Positions 43,917 to 53,788 of a stretch of 64,000 nucleotides of DNA are shown in pieces; the stretch's first letter is position 1; each line of letters opens with the position of its first letter. The notes beneath the pieces were generated by a model, which did no database searches, had not been told where the DNA came from, and saw nothing but the letters and a program-made list of their open reading frames with translations. Origin of the DNA: FEN-1297 sp963843605 (lineage in GTDB: Bacteria; Bacteroidota; Ignavibacteria; Ignavibacteriales; Ignavibacteriaceae); assembly GCA_963843605.1 (NCBI GenBank), contig CAWJLA010000001.1, positions 1,116,001 to 1,180,000 on the forward strand, read 5' to 3'. A program made the translations under genes and the position numbers.

Positions 43917-46900
43917 ATGACTGAAACCGATATTATGCAACTGGGAAAATTGCTAGATGAATATAATACTCCGGCTCAACATGAACCGGAAAGAAATTTA
44001 CCGCTTAGCATTCTTAATTTTGTCGAAGAATTATTAAATGATAAAATAGCCGTTCATATTCCTCAAAACACATGGCATAAATATCTTGATATTACCCGCC
44101 GCTCAAAGTTCTTGAAAGCGCTGCAGAACAGAGAGAACAGATACAGGTGGGCGGAAACTGTTTTTAAAGTAATCAGGCTTTCTCATTATTCTCTGCTGAA
44201 GCTATTGGAACAAAGGGTGGAAGCTCACCCTGAAAAACCGCTTTTCATTACATACGAAGGCGAGGCCAAAAACGAATATACTTACCGCTGGGTGGAAAGC
44301 AGACTTAAAAAGATTGCCACTGCATTTTTATATGTGACCGACTATAAACCCAAAGTAGCTATTTACTCGGATAACTCCGTGGACAGCGCTTGCTGTGATC
44401 TTGCATGCCTGACTCATGATATACGAGTATCTCCTTTAAACGTTCATTTCGGGGCCGAAGTTCTGGAATACATTTTCAATCGTACGGAAACCAATATTGT
44501 TGTTACCGATACCGAAAAACGGCTTGATCTGCTTAAAGAAGTCAGAGAAAAATCCAAAATGAATTTCGAAATATTTTATACCGGCGGTGCCGCCGTGCCT
44601 AATGACGAGGGTATAATATACCTGGAACAGATCTTATCCCTTATAAGCCATAAAGATACCCCCGGAGTTTTGAGTAAAAGGGAGCATTTTAAACTGGATG
44701 ATATCTCTACAATTATGTTTACATCAGGCAGCACCGGAATGCCGAAAGGCTTGATGTTTTCCAATTATAATTTACTGACAAAAAGATTTGCAAGAGCGGC
44801 TGCTCTTCCTGATGTAGGAGATAATGAGGTCCTTCTGTCCTTCCTGCCGCTCTTTCATACGTTCGGCAGATATCTTGAAATGATGGGTATGCTGTTCTGG
44901 GGCGGGACATATACATTTGCTGGAAAAAACGATATTGATTCCCTGCTGCAGCAGATGAAAATTGTTCAGCCTACCGGACTGGTCAGCATTCCTCTTAGAT
45001 GGAAACAAATTTACGATAAGTATCAGGAAGAATTAAGCCGGGGCGGTTCGAAGAAATCAAAGGCTTCCGTATTCAGGGATTTGGTAGGAAAAAATCTGAG
45101 ATGGGGTTTGAGTGCTGCCGGCTTCCTCGAGCCAAAGGTATTTAAATTCATGAATGCAAACGGCGTCGCACTGTGCAGCGGTTTCGGCATGACTGAAGCA
45201 ACCGGCGGCATAAGTATGACGCCTCCGGGCGAATATGTGAAAGATTCGGTCGGTATCCCTTTACCGGGAATAAACTGCAGGTTTACCGAGGTGGGCGAAC
45301 TGCAAATCTCGGGACACTATGTAGCTAGATATCTGGACCCAAATTCAGACAGTAAAAAAGAACATTGGCTTTCTACAGGCGATTTGTTTAAAGTAGACAG
45401 CAACGGTTTCTTCTACATTATAGATAGAGTAAAGGATATCTATAAAAATATAAAAGGACAAACTATCGCTCCCGCCTATATCGAAAAAAAATTCGATGAT
45501 ATCCCCGGACTTAAGAGGGCATTCCTGGCCGGAGATATGAAGCCTTTTAATACTCTGCTTATAGTTCCGGACTTTGACGAACCGTTTATTCAAAAAGCTA
45601 TTGCTCAAAACAGGCTGAGAGATTTTTTCAGTTCTATGGTTGCCACTGTTAATTCAAGTTTAAACCCATACGAAAGGATTCTGAAGTTCACCCTCTTAAA
45701 AAATAATTTTGAGGAAAGTCGCGGAGAGTTAACCGCCAAAGGAACATTCAAACGAAAAGTAATAGAAGAAAATTTTCATAAAGAGATCGAAGAACTTTAC
45801 GGTAATTCCAAGCTTTATTTCGAGTGCAGCGGAATAGAAGTTATAATTCCATTCTGGATATTAAAGGATCTCGGAATTACCGAAGAAGATATTGAATGCA
45901 CCGGCAGTTCCCTGCGCAATAAACAAAACAATACTATACTCAATATTGAAAACGGAACTAAAGCTGACAGAATTCTTGTTGGAGATTATGAATATACTGT
46001 AAGTTCAAGAACTTTGGACCTCGGTATATTTATCAGACAGCCCGTTCTTTGGATCGGGAATCCTTCCATGATAAATTTTGCGGTCTGTAAAGAAGATTGG
46101 GACATGGATTTTAAGGGCATCTCATCCCAAATTTATGTAGATCTCGACCACCGTAAATTTCAAAGCGAATTTAAACCCTTGCTAAACACCGGAAATATTG
46201 ATTCTAAATTGAAGGAAATTAATCAGGCAATAATAAAAGTTATTTTCGGCAAAGAAGAAGTTTCGTTAAAAGCTTTAAAATTACTCGAAGGCTATCTGCG
46301 CTCATCCGATTACAAAATAGAAAACCTGCTGAGCAGAAGAATTGAAACCCTGGCGAATCATCCAAAATTTTCCGTCAGGAGCACGGCTTATAAAATACTT
46401 TTATTAAATCAGCCGCATGTTGATTACAACAGGTATCTCCCCACTTTCATAAACAGCAGCAAACAATTTTTAAACAAAGAGGTAATTGAAGAAATCAGCT
46501 ACAGCCAGGTGGAAGGCTACAGGCTGCACGCATTGAGCCAAAGACTTGAGTCTTACAGAAAGGGATTAAACTGGCCGGTCTCCGAAAGAGCATTAACTCA
46601 ATTTAAAAGAATTCTCGACATGATAGTCAGAATGGCTTACAGTAATCCCGAATCTTACACACTTGTTCGCGCCGAGCTTATTAGCTGGATTTTACATAAG
46701 AGCGATGCAAGAATTTCCAGATATGCAAAAACATTATTCAAAGAACTGGCGGCATGGACGGAGGGGAAATTAAAACTAAGCGCATTTGAAAGAGAAGAGG
46801 CTAATTGGAAAAGTAAACTTGTTTACCACGATTCTATTTCCGTAAGAGAGATAAACCGGATCGAAAGCATTATTACAAAAACTACTTTTATGAAAGAAGC

Positions 46901-48515
46901 TTTCCTTCTAATATTCGATCAGGCTGCTTTTGATCTGCAGAATGTGCAAAACCAGGGGATTTATATTTCCAAAATAAATTCGTCGCCCACAAATCTTCTA
47001 TACCGAATGAGCGTTAATACTTTTAACTATAAGCACTTTGATATTCTTCTTTTAATAAAACCCAACATCACCCGTAAAAAAGTACTGGAAACCATTTACC
47101 TCACCTTAAAGATTGCACACAGATCCACAGGTGCTTCCATCCTTCCTAAATTAGGTAACTTCAGATCTAAGCTCGGAATTATTTCCTTTGATTTTATTAA
47201 TGACTTAACGGTATGGGAAAGAATCCGCCAGCTTACTTCAACCATAACCTCTTCGAAGAAACAGGAAGTACAAAGGTACTGGGAGCTTCTTTTTAAACGC
47301 GGCATGGCAGCTTTTTTTACGATACTGAAACACAGCGATTATTCAATAGTGCCGGGTAATATTGCGCCATCAAACGTAGTCGTTCCCGAACCGCCGTTTA
47401 AAAGGGGAACAAAAATACTTTCAATTACCGGCTGGAAAAATTACGAAAATAAATTCGATCTGATTAAGCCGTTAATTAATAATTTCTATCTCCAGACGTT
47501 TTCCAATTACCCGTGGAGCAGAGATCATTTAAGAATCGAATGGCTGTTCGATGCGTGCCTGGAAGGCCTGGGCACGGTTGAAGGCATCCGGTTTCTAAAT
47601 GAACTCGCTGAGGCACTGAAAGAAAATACTATTTATGTTTTCGGTCAAAATGTTCTTGCCCTCTTGATAAACTATCTTGAAAGCATGAAGGCAGAACCTT
47701 TTATAAATTCATATATTTTGGGTGCGATTAATAATTACCACGACTGGCTGGTTGAGAATAGAAAATCTACCAAAAAAGCAAAATCCGATTTTGTTCAAAA
47801 TCTTTATAACATGTACAGAATGGAAAGATATCCCGATATTCTCCGGTATGTATTTTACAGCAAAACATATTTTTCGGATATATCTCCGGAAGTAAGAGCG
47901 TTATTTAATAAATTAACTTCAATGCTTCATAAATATCCTAATCAGCATGCAACTAAGAGATTGGAATTACTTGAGCTGCAGGATTTACTGATCGACAAAA
48001 ACGACAAGCTTGTTCTGCACAAACTGGTATTCCCTAAACTCGGTACCGAAACACATATGGAACTGGCTGTTTCCGGCGAATCAGAACAGCCGGATATAGT
48101 AATTAAAAGCCAGATTAAAGATACGCTTGAAACTCCGTATATTATAAAGAATACGGTTTCGCCATTCGAGATCGGCAGTCTGCATAAATTGTTTATTATG
48201 GATAATTATCCTATACAACTTGATAATGACTTAAAATATCTGATTTTAACGGACGCCGAAGATGAAGGAAATACTATAGGCGGTATATGCTATAAAATTT
48301 TATTCCCAAAAATTGCTCACATAGAAGGCATAGAGATTTCTCGTCCCTACAGAGGTAAGGGATTAGCGAGCAGGTTAATCGAAGATTTGTGCAAGCGTCT
48401 AAGCTCCGAAGGCATTAAGACGGTAACTACACATTATTATCTTAGGGCATTTTTCGAAAAATCTGATTTTAAAATGGACAGCAGGTACGGCGGTTTGGTA
48501 AGGTTTATAAAATAA
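43917..48515 (+). CDS. Giant fusion: acyl-CoA-synthetase-like ligase, long unknown middle, C-terminal GNAT
   Basis: A 1532-residue protein. After about 90 lead residues comes an ANL-superfamily adenylating domain (about 90-625): P-loop FTSGSTGMPKG at 268-278, GFGMTEATGG at 422-431, STGDL at 486-490, hinge DRVKDIYKN at 503-511 with KGQTIAPAYIE, and the C-terminal lysine region ELTAKGTFKRKVIEENF. The KGQTIAPAYIE and FKRKVIE forms match long-chain fatty-acyl-CoA synthetases. Residues about 640-1400 are helical and unrecognised. Residues about 1430-1532 are a GNAT domain (IEISRPYRGKGLASRLIEDLCKRL). No signal peptide or membrane helix. A likely job is activating an acyl group and transferring it, or acylating a partner protein. 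It is monocistronic, between the TonB receptor and a bidirectional terminator. Confidence 0.82.
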   Translation: MTETDIMQLGKLLDEYNTPAQHEPERNLPLSILNFVEELLNDKIAVHIPQNTWHKYLDITRRSKFLKALQNRENRYRWAETVFKVIRLSHYSLLKLLEQRVEAHPEKPLFITYEGEAKNEYTYRWVESRLKKIATAFLYVTDYKPKVAIYSDNSVDSACCDLACLTHDIRVSPLNVHFGAEVLEYIFNRTETNIVVTDTEKRLDLLKEVREKSKMNFEIFYTGGAAVPNDEGIIYLEQILSLISHKDTPGVLSKREHFKLDDISTIMFTSGSTGMPKGLMFSNYNLLTKRFARAAALPDVGDNEVLLSFLPLFHTFGRYLEMMGMLFWGGTYTFAGKNDIDSLLQQMKIVQPTGLVSIPLRWKQIYDKYQEELSRGGSKKSKASVFRDLVGKNLRWGLSAAGFLEPKVFKFMNANGVALCSGFGMTEATGGISMTPPGEYVKDSVGIPLPGINCRFTEVGELQISGHYVARYLDPNSDSKKEHWLSTGDLFKVDSNGFFYIIDRVKDIYKNIKGQTIAPAYIEKKFDDIPGLKRAFLAGDMKPFNTLLIVPDFDEPFIQKAIAQNRLRDFFSSMVATVNSSLNPYERILKFTLLKNNFEESRGELTAKGTFKRKVIEENFHKEIEELYGNSKLYFECSGIEVIIPFWILKDLGITEEDIECTGSSLRNKQNNTILNIENGTKADRILVGDYEYTVSSRTLDLGIFIRQPVLWIGNPSMINFAVCKEDWDMDFKGISSQIYVDLDHRKFQSEFKPLLNTGNIDSKLKEINQAIIKVIFGKEEVSLKALKLLEGYLRSSDYKIENLLSRRIETLANHPKFSVRSTAYKILLLNQPHVDYNRYLPTFINSSKQFLNKEVIEEISYSQVEGYRLHALSQRLESYRKGLNWPVSERALTQFKRILDMIVRMAYSNPESYTLVRAELISWILHKSDARISRYAKTLFKELAAWTEGKLKLSAFEREEANWKSKLVYHDSISVREINRIESIITKTTFMKEAFLLIFDQAAFDLQNVQNQGIYISKINSSPTNLLYRMSVNTFNYKHFDILLLIKPNITRKKVLETIYLTLKIAHRSTGASILPKLGNFRSKLGIISFDFINDLTVWERIRQLTSTITSSKKQEVQRYWELLFKRGMAAFFTILKHSDYSIVPGNIAPSNVVVPEPPFKRGTKILSITGWKNYENKFDLIKPLINNFYLQTFSNYPWSRDHLRIEWLFDACLEGLGTVEGIRFLNELAEALKENTIYVFGQNVLALLINYLESMKAEPFINSYILGAINNYHDWLVENRKSTKKAKSDFVQNLYNMYRMERYPDILRYVFYSKTYFSDISPEVRALFNKLTSMLHKYPNQHATKRLELLELQDLLIDKNDKLVLHKLVFPKLGTETHMELAVSGESEQPDIVIKSQIKDTLETPYIIKNTVSPFEIGSLHKLFIMDNYPIQLDNDLKYLILTDAEDEGNTIGGICYKILFPKIAHIEGIEISRPYRGKGLASRLIEDLCKRLSSEGIKTVTTHYYLRAFFEKSDFKMDSRYGGLVRFIK

Positions 48516-48639
48516 TATCCTGTTGCAAGGATTTCGTTACTACTTAAGCTTCCTGCGCAAATGGATTTGCAATATTTAATTGTCTTTTAAGTATTAGAAT
48601 TACTCCGGTAAGCATATAATTAATATTTAAACTAAAAAA

Positions 48640-48663
48640 GGCGGATTCTTCATCCGCCTTTTT
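48640..48663. terminator. Bidirectional terminator between giant fusion gene and glnA
   Basis: GGCGGAT (48640-48646), a five-base loop and ATCCGCC (48652-48658), flanked by AAAAAA before and TTTTT after, so it can end both the plus-strand fusion gene and the minus-strand glnA. Confidence 0.9.
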
Positions 48664-48683
48664 AATCATCGTAGCTATTTTAT

Positions 48684-50111
48684 TTATACATCATAATACA
48701 AAGAGAACTCATAAGGATGCGGCTGTAAAGCCATCGGTTTGATTTCCTTTTCGGTTTTATATTTTATCCATGTTTCTACAACATCAGTTGTAAATACATC
48801 ACCCTTCAACAGATATTCATGATCTTTCTCCAGAGAGGCCAGAGCTTCGTTGAGACTGCCCGGTGTTGACGGAACACCCTTCAACTCTTCCGGAGACATG
48901 TCATAAATATCCTTATCGAGAGGTTCGCCCGGATCTATTCTGTTTATAACACCGTCAAGTCCGGCCATCATCATTGCGGAGAAAGCCAGGTACGGATTTG
49001 AAGAAGCATCGGGGCATCTGAACTCAACTCTTTTTGCTTTCGGGCTTGAGGAATACATAGGTATTCTGATTGATGCGCTTCTGTTTCTTTGAGAATAAGC
49101 AAGATTAACAGGAGCCTCAAATCCCGGGACAAGTCTCTTATAGGAGTTTGTTGTCGGATTGGTAAAAGCAAGAAGTGAAGGTGCGTGTTTCAATAAACCG
49201 CCGATAAAATAAAGACCCATTTCACTCAAACCAGCATAACCTGCACCTGCGAATAGGGGTTTTCCCTTTTTCCATAAACTAGAATGAACGTGCATACCGC
49301 TTCCGTTATCGCCGAAAATAGGTTTAGGCATATAAGTAACGGACCTTCCGTTTTTCTTTGCGGTATTCTTAACAATATATTTGAAAAGTAAAAGCTGATC
49401 GGCAGCCTTTACAAGAGGCTGAAACCGGAGATCGATTTCACACTGACCGCCGCTTGCGACTTCATGATGCTGTGCTTCAACATCGATACCGCTGTTTATT
49501 AAGTTAACAACCATTTCATTTCTTAGATCCATCAATGCATCGGTTGGAGGTACAGGGAAATAACCTTCTTTGTATCTCGGTTTATAGCCAAGGTTCGGTC
49601 CTTCATCTCTGCCCGAATTCCATCTGCCTTCGACAGAATCAACCATATAGAAACTTCCGTTGGGTTTTGAATCGAATCTTACATCGTCGAATATAAAGAA
49701 CTCAGCTTCGGGTCCGAAATAAACCGTATCGGCCAGACCGGTTGATATTAAATATGCTTCCGCTTTCTGGGCAATATTGCGCGGGCAACGGGAATATTTT
49801 TCCTTTGTAGCAGGTTCGTAAACGTCGCATATTAAACTCAAGGTAGGTACTTCAATGAAAGGATCTAAAAACATTGTATTCGGATCGGGAATGATCAACA
49901 TATCACTTTCATTTATTGCTTTCCATCCGCGGATAGACGAGCCGTCGAAACCGAATCCGTCAACAAAAGAATCGGCGCCGAACTGACTGACGGGAACCGT
50001 AAAATGCTGCCATTGACCGGGGAAATCCATAAACTTAAGATCGATAAATTTTATCCCATTGGATTTTATGAACTGCAGAACATTATCAACAGGAGAATTA
50101 CTCTTTGCCAT
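48684..50111 (-). CDS. glnA: Glutamine synthetase, type I
   Basis: Makes glutamine from glutamate, ammonia and ATP. Type-I dodecameric enzyme of 475 residues from the ATG at 50111 (MAKSNSPVDNV); the track-like longer start adds only MH. Beta-grasp domain: FDGSSIRGWKAINESDMLIIPD. Metal and glutamate sites: GPEAEFFIFD, QHHEVASGGQCEIDLRF, NGSGMHVHSSLWKKGKP. ATP loop: NLAYSQRNRSASIRIP. The stretch DKDIYDMSPEEL holds a tyrosine at the adenylylation position, so control by an adenylyltransferase is possible. It follows an Lrp-type regulator gene on the same strand, which may sense amino acids and adjust it. Confidence 0.95.
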   Translation of the reverse strand: MAKSNSPVDNVLQFIKSNGIKFIDLKFMDFPGQWQHFTVPVSQFGADSFVDGFGFDGSSIRGWKAINESDMLIIPDPNTMFLDPFIEVPTLSLICDVYEPATKEKYSRCPRNIAQKAEAYLISTGLADTVYFGPEAEFFIFDDVRFDSKPNGSFYMVDSVEGRWNSGRDEGPNLGYKPRYKEGYFPVPPTDALMDLRNEMVVNLINSGIDVEAQHHEVASGGQCEIDLRFQPLVKAADQLLLFKYIVKNTAKKNGRSVTYMPKPIFGDNGSGMHVHSSLWKKGKPLFAGAGYAGLSEMGLYFIGGLLKHAPSLLAFTNPTTNSYKRLVPGFEAPVNLAYSQRNRSASIRIPMYSSSPKAKRVEFRCPDASSNPYLAFSAMMMAGLDGVINRIDPGEPLDKDIYDMSPEELKGVPSTPGSLNEALASLEKDHEYLLKGDVFTTDVVETWIKYKTEKEIKPMALQPHPYEFSLYYDV

Positions 50112-50146
50112 ATGCATTACCTTTATATTTTATTATTGATTAATAA

Positions 50147-50593
50147 CTAAATATCTATCGTTGTAGTTTCCTTAACAGTAGAGAGAACAAAAGTCGTTTT
50201 AGTAGCTATTATACCGGGCCATGATTGAATTTCACCTAAAAGTTTTTCAAGCGCTTCCGTATTTTTTACAATCGCTTTAAGCAAATGGGAACCTTCACCC
50301 AATATCGAGTGGCACTCGATAATCTGAGTAACTTTTTCAACCTTTCCGGCAAATCCTTTATAAAATTTAGATGATTCCATTGTTACCAGAATATAGGCCA
50401 TAATATCGAAACCGAAGGCTTTCTTATTCAATTTGGCATAATAACCCTCTATGATTCCCCTCTCTTCAAGTTTGTGGAGTCTTTCACTTACCGAAGGAAT
50501 GGAAAGTCCGATTGACTCGGCAATTACATTTCTTTTGGTTCTTCCACTCTTTTGGAGTATATTTAAAATTTTAATATCTAAGTCGTCCAGCAT
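50147..50593 (-). CDS. Lrp/AsnC-family transcriptional regulator
   Basis: A 148-residue leucine-responsive-type regulator: HTH LDDLDIKILNILQKSGRTKRNVIAESIGLSIPSVSERLHKLEERGIIEGY, then the RAM (regulation of amino-acid metabolism) domain (ECHSILGEGSHLLKAIVKNTEALEKLL). It starts 29 bases before the glnA start on the minus strand, so it is probably cotranscribed and autoregulated, and controls glnA. The effector is likely an amino acid. Confidence 0.92.
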   Translation of the reverse strand: MLDDLDIKILNILQKSGRTKRNVIAESIGLSIPSVSERLHKLEERGIIEGYYAKLNKKAFGFDIMAYILVTMESSKFYKGFAGKVEKVTQIIECHSILGEGSHLLKAIVKNTEALEKLLGEIQSWPGIIATKTTFVLSTVKETTTIDI

Positions 50594-50900
50594 TTTGTGC
50601 CTTATTTTTTAAGGAAAAATATATATATTAACTTTAAATATAAGGTAAGTATAGTTATTATGCAATATGAAACTTGTTATTAATAAATTTTTTTTTGATT
50701 CGTGATATGCAATTATTTGTAATATTATCAAATAATTTTTGAAAACAAAAAATGAGTTTTTGTTGAACTACACGCGTATGTTATTATAACCTAAACATTA
50801 AAGTAAATCAAGGCCATGCATGATCTAAATTATTAATTTAACAGAGATGTATAATTATGGTAACGGAGGTCACACTTCTTTTGATGATTAACCGGCATGG
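50594..50900. other. Intergenic region upstream of the Lrp-glnA operon
   Basis: AT-rich DNA that must hold the promoter of the minus-strand Lrp-glnA operon. I see no unambiguous boxes. Runs such as AATTATTTGTAATATTATCAAATAATT are locally symmetrical and could bind Lrp. No gene seen. Confidence 0.35.
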
Positions 50901-51731
50901 TTATTTCCGATTTTCATCCTTTATTTTTTTAATTCCGTATTCGGTATAATAAGTTTTCCGACTCTTCACATCCCGGAATAGTATAAGGTTTTCTTCCGGT
51001 CTTTCCTGGAGCTTATGAAATAAATGATATTGGACCGCAATATTGTTTAGCGATTTTATTTTAATTCCGCATAAAGACAGGCGGTATTCTATATCGGTAT
51101 CTTCGCCTATGGACGGAGCTTTATAACGCTCGTCGAAGCCGTTAATCTCAAGCATATCCGAAGCATGCACGGAGAAATTGCATCCCAGTATGCCGCGTTT
51201 TTTCTTATTGAAATGATTTCGTAAAAATCTGCTTTTGAAGTACATTCCTTTTTCAATATCGTAAGATTTTCCGAAAAGACCGTCATCTATAAGCAACAGC
51301 ATATTCTTTTCCAAAAATCCGCTCTTTATTTTTTCGGGAGTTAACTGCGCAGTGAACTTTTGGGAAAGATTGACTCTTCTACCGGTGAGGCAGTAATCCG
51401 GTTCTTTGAAGTGAAGATGCTCTTTTACGAATTCGGAATGGGGTACGCAGTCGCCGTCGATAAAAATTAGGTATTCGCTTTTTGAGGCTGTAACTGCTTT
51501 GTTTAATATCTTGTTTTTCCTGAACCCGTCATCCTTATGCCACAAATGTGTTACCGGAAAATTCAGCCGGTGCAATATTTTTTCTATTTCAATTACCGAA
51601 TCAACGGCGGAGCCGTCGTCTGCAATAATAACTTCGAAGTCCATTACGGTCTGGCGTTCCAGGCCAGCCAGTACAAGCTTCAAGTAATCTATCCTGTTAT
51701 AAAATGCCAATATTAAAGTAGCTTTGAGCAT
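50901..51731 (-). CDS. GT2 glycosyltransferase
   Basis: Glycosyltransferase family 2 (GT-A fold): ATLILAFYNRIDYLKLVLAGLERQ, nucleotide-binding DGSAVDS, the metal-binding DxD as YLIFIDGDCVPHSEF, and a late acceptor-binding region GFDERYKAPSIGEDTDIEYRL. The C-terminus is a short extension without membrane helices, so it is a cytoplasmic or peripheral enzyme. Such proteins add sugars to lipopolysaccharide or surface glycans. No other glycan genes are adjacent; a small basic protein gene follows upstream on the same strand. Confidence 0.88.
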   Translation of the reverse strand: MLKATLILAFYNRIDYLKLVLAGLERQTVMDFEVIIADDGSAVDSVIEIEKILHRLNFPVTHLWHKDDGFRKNKILNKAVTASKSEYLIFIDGDCVPHSEFVKEHLHFKEPDYCLTGRRVNLSQKFTAQLTPEKIKSGFLEKNMLLLIDDGLFGKSYDIEKGMYFKSRFLRNHFNKKKRGILGCNFSVHASDMLEINGFDERYKAPSIGEDTDIEYRLSLCGIKIKSLNNIAVQYHLFHKLQERPEENLILFRDVKSRKTYYTEYGIKKIKDENRK

Positions 51732-51737
51732 TTTTGT

Positions 51738-51893
51738 TTACTCTTCTTCTAATCCTTTTTTTGCAATTTTATCTTTATCTTTTTTTCTGTCGTAAGACTT
51801 CTTTCCTGCTATAACCTTGGGGGGTTTTTTCGGAACAGGAACCCTCTTTTTGATGTTTATCTTAATTTCTATTTTTTCTTTTTTCGGCGGCAT
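51738..51893 (-). CDS. Small lysine-rich basic protein
   Basis: A 51-residue protein (MPPKKEKIEIKINIKKRV...) with a proline-rich centre (PVPKKPPKVI) and a GKKSYDRKKDKDKI core, then an acidic tip. It overlaps no other frame and lies six bases upstream of the glycosyltransferase. The SYDRKKDK core is a recurring pattern in small basic, probably nucleic-acid- or ribosome-associated proteins of this bacterial group. I cannot name a function. Confidence 0.6.
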   Translation of the reverse strand: MPPKKEKIEIKINIKKRVPVPKKPPKVIAGKKSYDRKKDKDKIAKKGLEEE

Positions 51894-52232
51894 TTAATTA
51901 CAATTTACGATGGACTTTACCGTAAAGATAAAGATTTTTACTTTATTTATACAAATAACACACATTGCATCTACATGTTAAAAATAATACGCACAAATTA
52001 GAATTCTAATAACGTCTGCATTTGCCAGCCGTTATGGAGATCAGTCCCGGCAACATGAATTTAAGCGTAATGAATGAAAGGTAACAGAGTTAACTTTAGT
52101 AATTATAAAACATCTGGATAGCTGACGGAAAAAGGTATTGATAAAAAATTAACTTTTTTTATTTTAAAACAAGTCCGGTACTCCAATTCTTAGTTCCAAA
52201 ATAAAAATATTGTATTATGAAAGGAGAAAAAA
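51894..52232. other. Intergenic region upstream of the DUF427 gene
   Basis: Region between divergent genes. An AT-rich promoter zone must lie here, and an AAAGGAG Shine-Dalgarno sequence at about 52220-52226 precedes the DUF427 ATG. No gene or strong hairpin seen. Confidence 0.4.
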
Positions 52233-52520
52233 ATGGCAAAAGTGATGTGGAATAATCAACTACTTGCGGAAAGTAAAAAGATAAAAACACTGGAAGGTAT
52301 CACCTACTTCCCGCCGGACTCCGTCAATAAAAAATTTTTTAAGAACAGCATCACGCATTATGTCTGCCCATGGAAAGTCATGGCTAATTATTACAATCTA
52401 GCCATTGAGGGAAATGTTTACTGGAATGCAGCATGGTATTATCCCAATCCGTCAAAATATGCCAAATCCATAAAGAATTATGTCGCTTTTTCGAAAAACG
52501 TAGATGTAATAAGCGAATAA
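52233..52520 (+). CDS. DUF427 domain protein
   Basis: A 95-residue protein of the DUF427 family: WNNQLLAESKKIKTLEGITYFPPDSV, CPWKVMANYYNL and AAWYYPNPSKYAKSIKNYVAF. The family is small and beta-rich, of unproven function. A strong Shine-Dalgarno sequence, six to seven bases ahead of the ATG, suggests good expression. Convergent with the following gene; a weak ACATCC/GGATGT stem lies between the two stops. Confidence 0.85.
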   Translation: MAKVMWNNQLLAESKKIKTLEGITYFPPDSVNKKFFKNSITHYVCPWKVMANYYNLAIEGNVYWNAAWYYPNPSKYAKSIKNYVAFSKNVDVISE

Positions 52521-52565
52521 TTTTTATCTTACGCTTTTCTGGCAGCATCCGCAAGGATGTTGTCT

Positions 52566-53465
52566 TTACCTCGCCGAATCAATGTAATCGATTAATTTTT
52601 TTAATAGCGCTTTTTCGTTTTCGGATAATTTATTAATAACTATATCCCTGGCGATCAATATCCACCTTGTATTTAAATGCTTAATCGCATACTGATATTC
52701 TTCTTTGTACTTTTCAGGATTATTAAAGATTATTTCGGAAAATTTTACGGCGGCAGTAATTGAGACAATATTGGGAATAAAATTATTATTGGATATTGTG
52801 ACGAGATCGCTTACATTCTCAAAGGAACCTACGCAAAGGTCGACGGCTTTCATACCGGCATCTTTCATTAAGTCAATCTTATTTAATATTCGTAATTCCT
52901 TGTTCGTGCTAATCTTTATTAATTCCGCAATACTTTCATCGAGGTGTACCTTATTCTTCAAAGCTTTGCTGTATAGTAACTGAATCGATTTGTTGACCGC
53001 AGCATCTATATTTTCCTTTGCTTTTTTCATGGTGTCAAAACCGTTTTTGATATTGCGGGAGAACTGAATCACTTTCTCATAATCGCCTTCCGAAATTATC
53101 TTATCGAGTGAAACGGCCGGATCATTTTGCGGGGAATTTGTATCGCCGTAAAAACCCGGTTGGCCTCCTTTAGCCGGTCTCTTACTTGCGGTGCTTTTCA
53201 TGTCTTTTGATTTGCTGTTTTCATTTAATATAGAAACAGCTCCGATAGTCTCCAGCCTTTCCATAACCGAATCATAATGGCGCTCATTAATATTAAAACT
53301 CAGTACTACATCATCCCCGAGCCGTCCGATCCTGATAGACTTCAATTGAAGATCCGGGGTATTTTCCTGCAGCCGTTTTAATTGAATCTTAATACCTGGA
53401 ATATCTTCTACATCTATTTTTACGATTACCTTTTTAGTCAAATTCTGTTCTGTACCGGAATTCAT
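52566..53465 (-). CDS. Uncharacterised 299-residue protein
   Basis: No family recognised. The first 85 residues form a beta-alpha-beta-like unit (KKVIVKIDVEDIPGIKIQLKRLQ, then DDVVLSFNINERHYDSVMERL), followed by a Lys/Gly/Ser linker and a helical domain of about 170 residues (IRNLNKIDLMKDAGMKAVDLCVG-like, KFSEIIFNNPEKYKEEYQYAIKHL). No signal peptide. Monocistronic. The N-terminal unit resembles a small ligand-binding fold. Confidence 0.7.
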   Translation of the reverse strand: MNSGTEQNLTKKVIVKIDVEDIPGIKIQLKRLQENTPDLQLKSIRIGRLGDDVVLSFNINERHYDSVMERLETIGAVSILNENSKSKDMKSTASKRPAKGGQPGFYGDTNSPQNDPAVSLDKIISEGDYEKVIQFSRNIKNGFDTMKKAKENIDAAVNKSIQLLYSKALKNKVHLDESIAELIKISTNKELRILNKIDLMKDAGMKAVDLCVGSFENVSDLVTISNNNFIPNIVSITAAVKFSEIIFNNPEKYKEEYQYAIKHLNTRWILIARDIVINKLSENEKALLKKLIDYIDSAR

Positions 53466-53788
53466 ATCCTCGGGCTTCCTGTCTCTTTTTCTTAATCCTA
53501 TTAACTAACAATAAAATAATATAAAAAATAATTTTTACAGGTGATCAAATATTCTTGCAGTCAAATATTTTTTGATTCTGCATTCCCTCATCAGTTATAA
53601 TCGTAAATATAAGAAATTTGTTAAATTTTAAAGCATGTTAAATTAATTTGGGATTGTTTCTCGTGCCAATTATTTCTATGGGCAAGGATAATAATGTGAA
53701 TATTGAATTTTACTCGTTATGAATGTTATTTTTATATAATAAAACATTTAAATTAAAATATTAATTTTATTGCGAAAGCAGCTTTATT
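53466..53788. other. Intergenic region, promoters only
   Basis: AT-rich region between divergent genes, which should contain the promoters of both. No convincing box pair or gene. GATCAAATATT and AATATTTTTTGATTC give a loose inverted repeat at about 53537-53576. Confidence 0.35.

Noticed and set aside
50847..50891. 14-codon peptide MYNYGNGGHTSFDD
   Set aside because: Too short to separate from chance, no ribosome-binding site seen.
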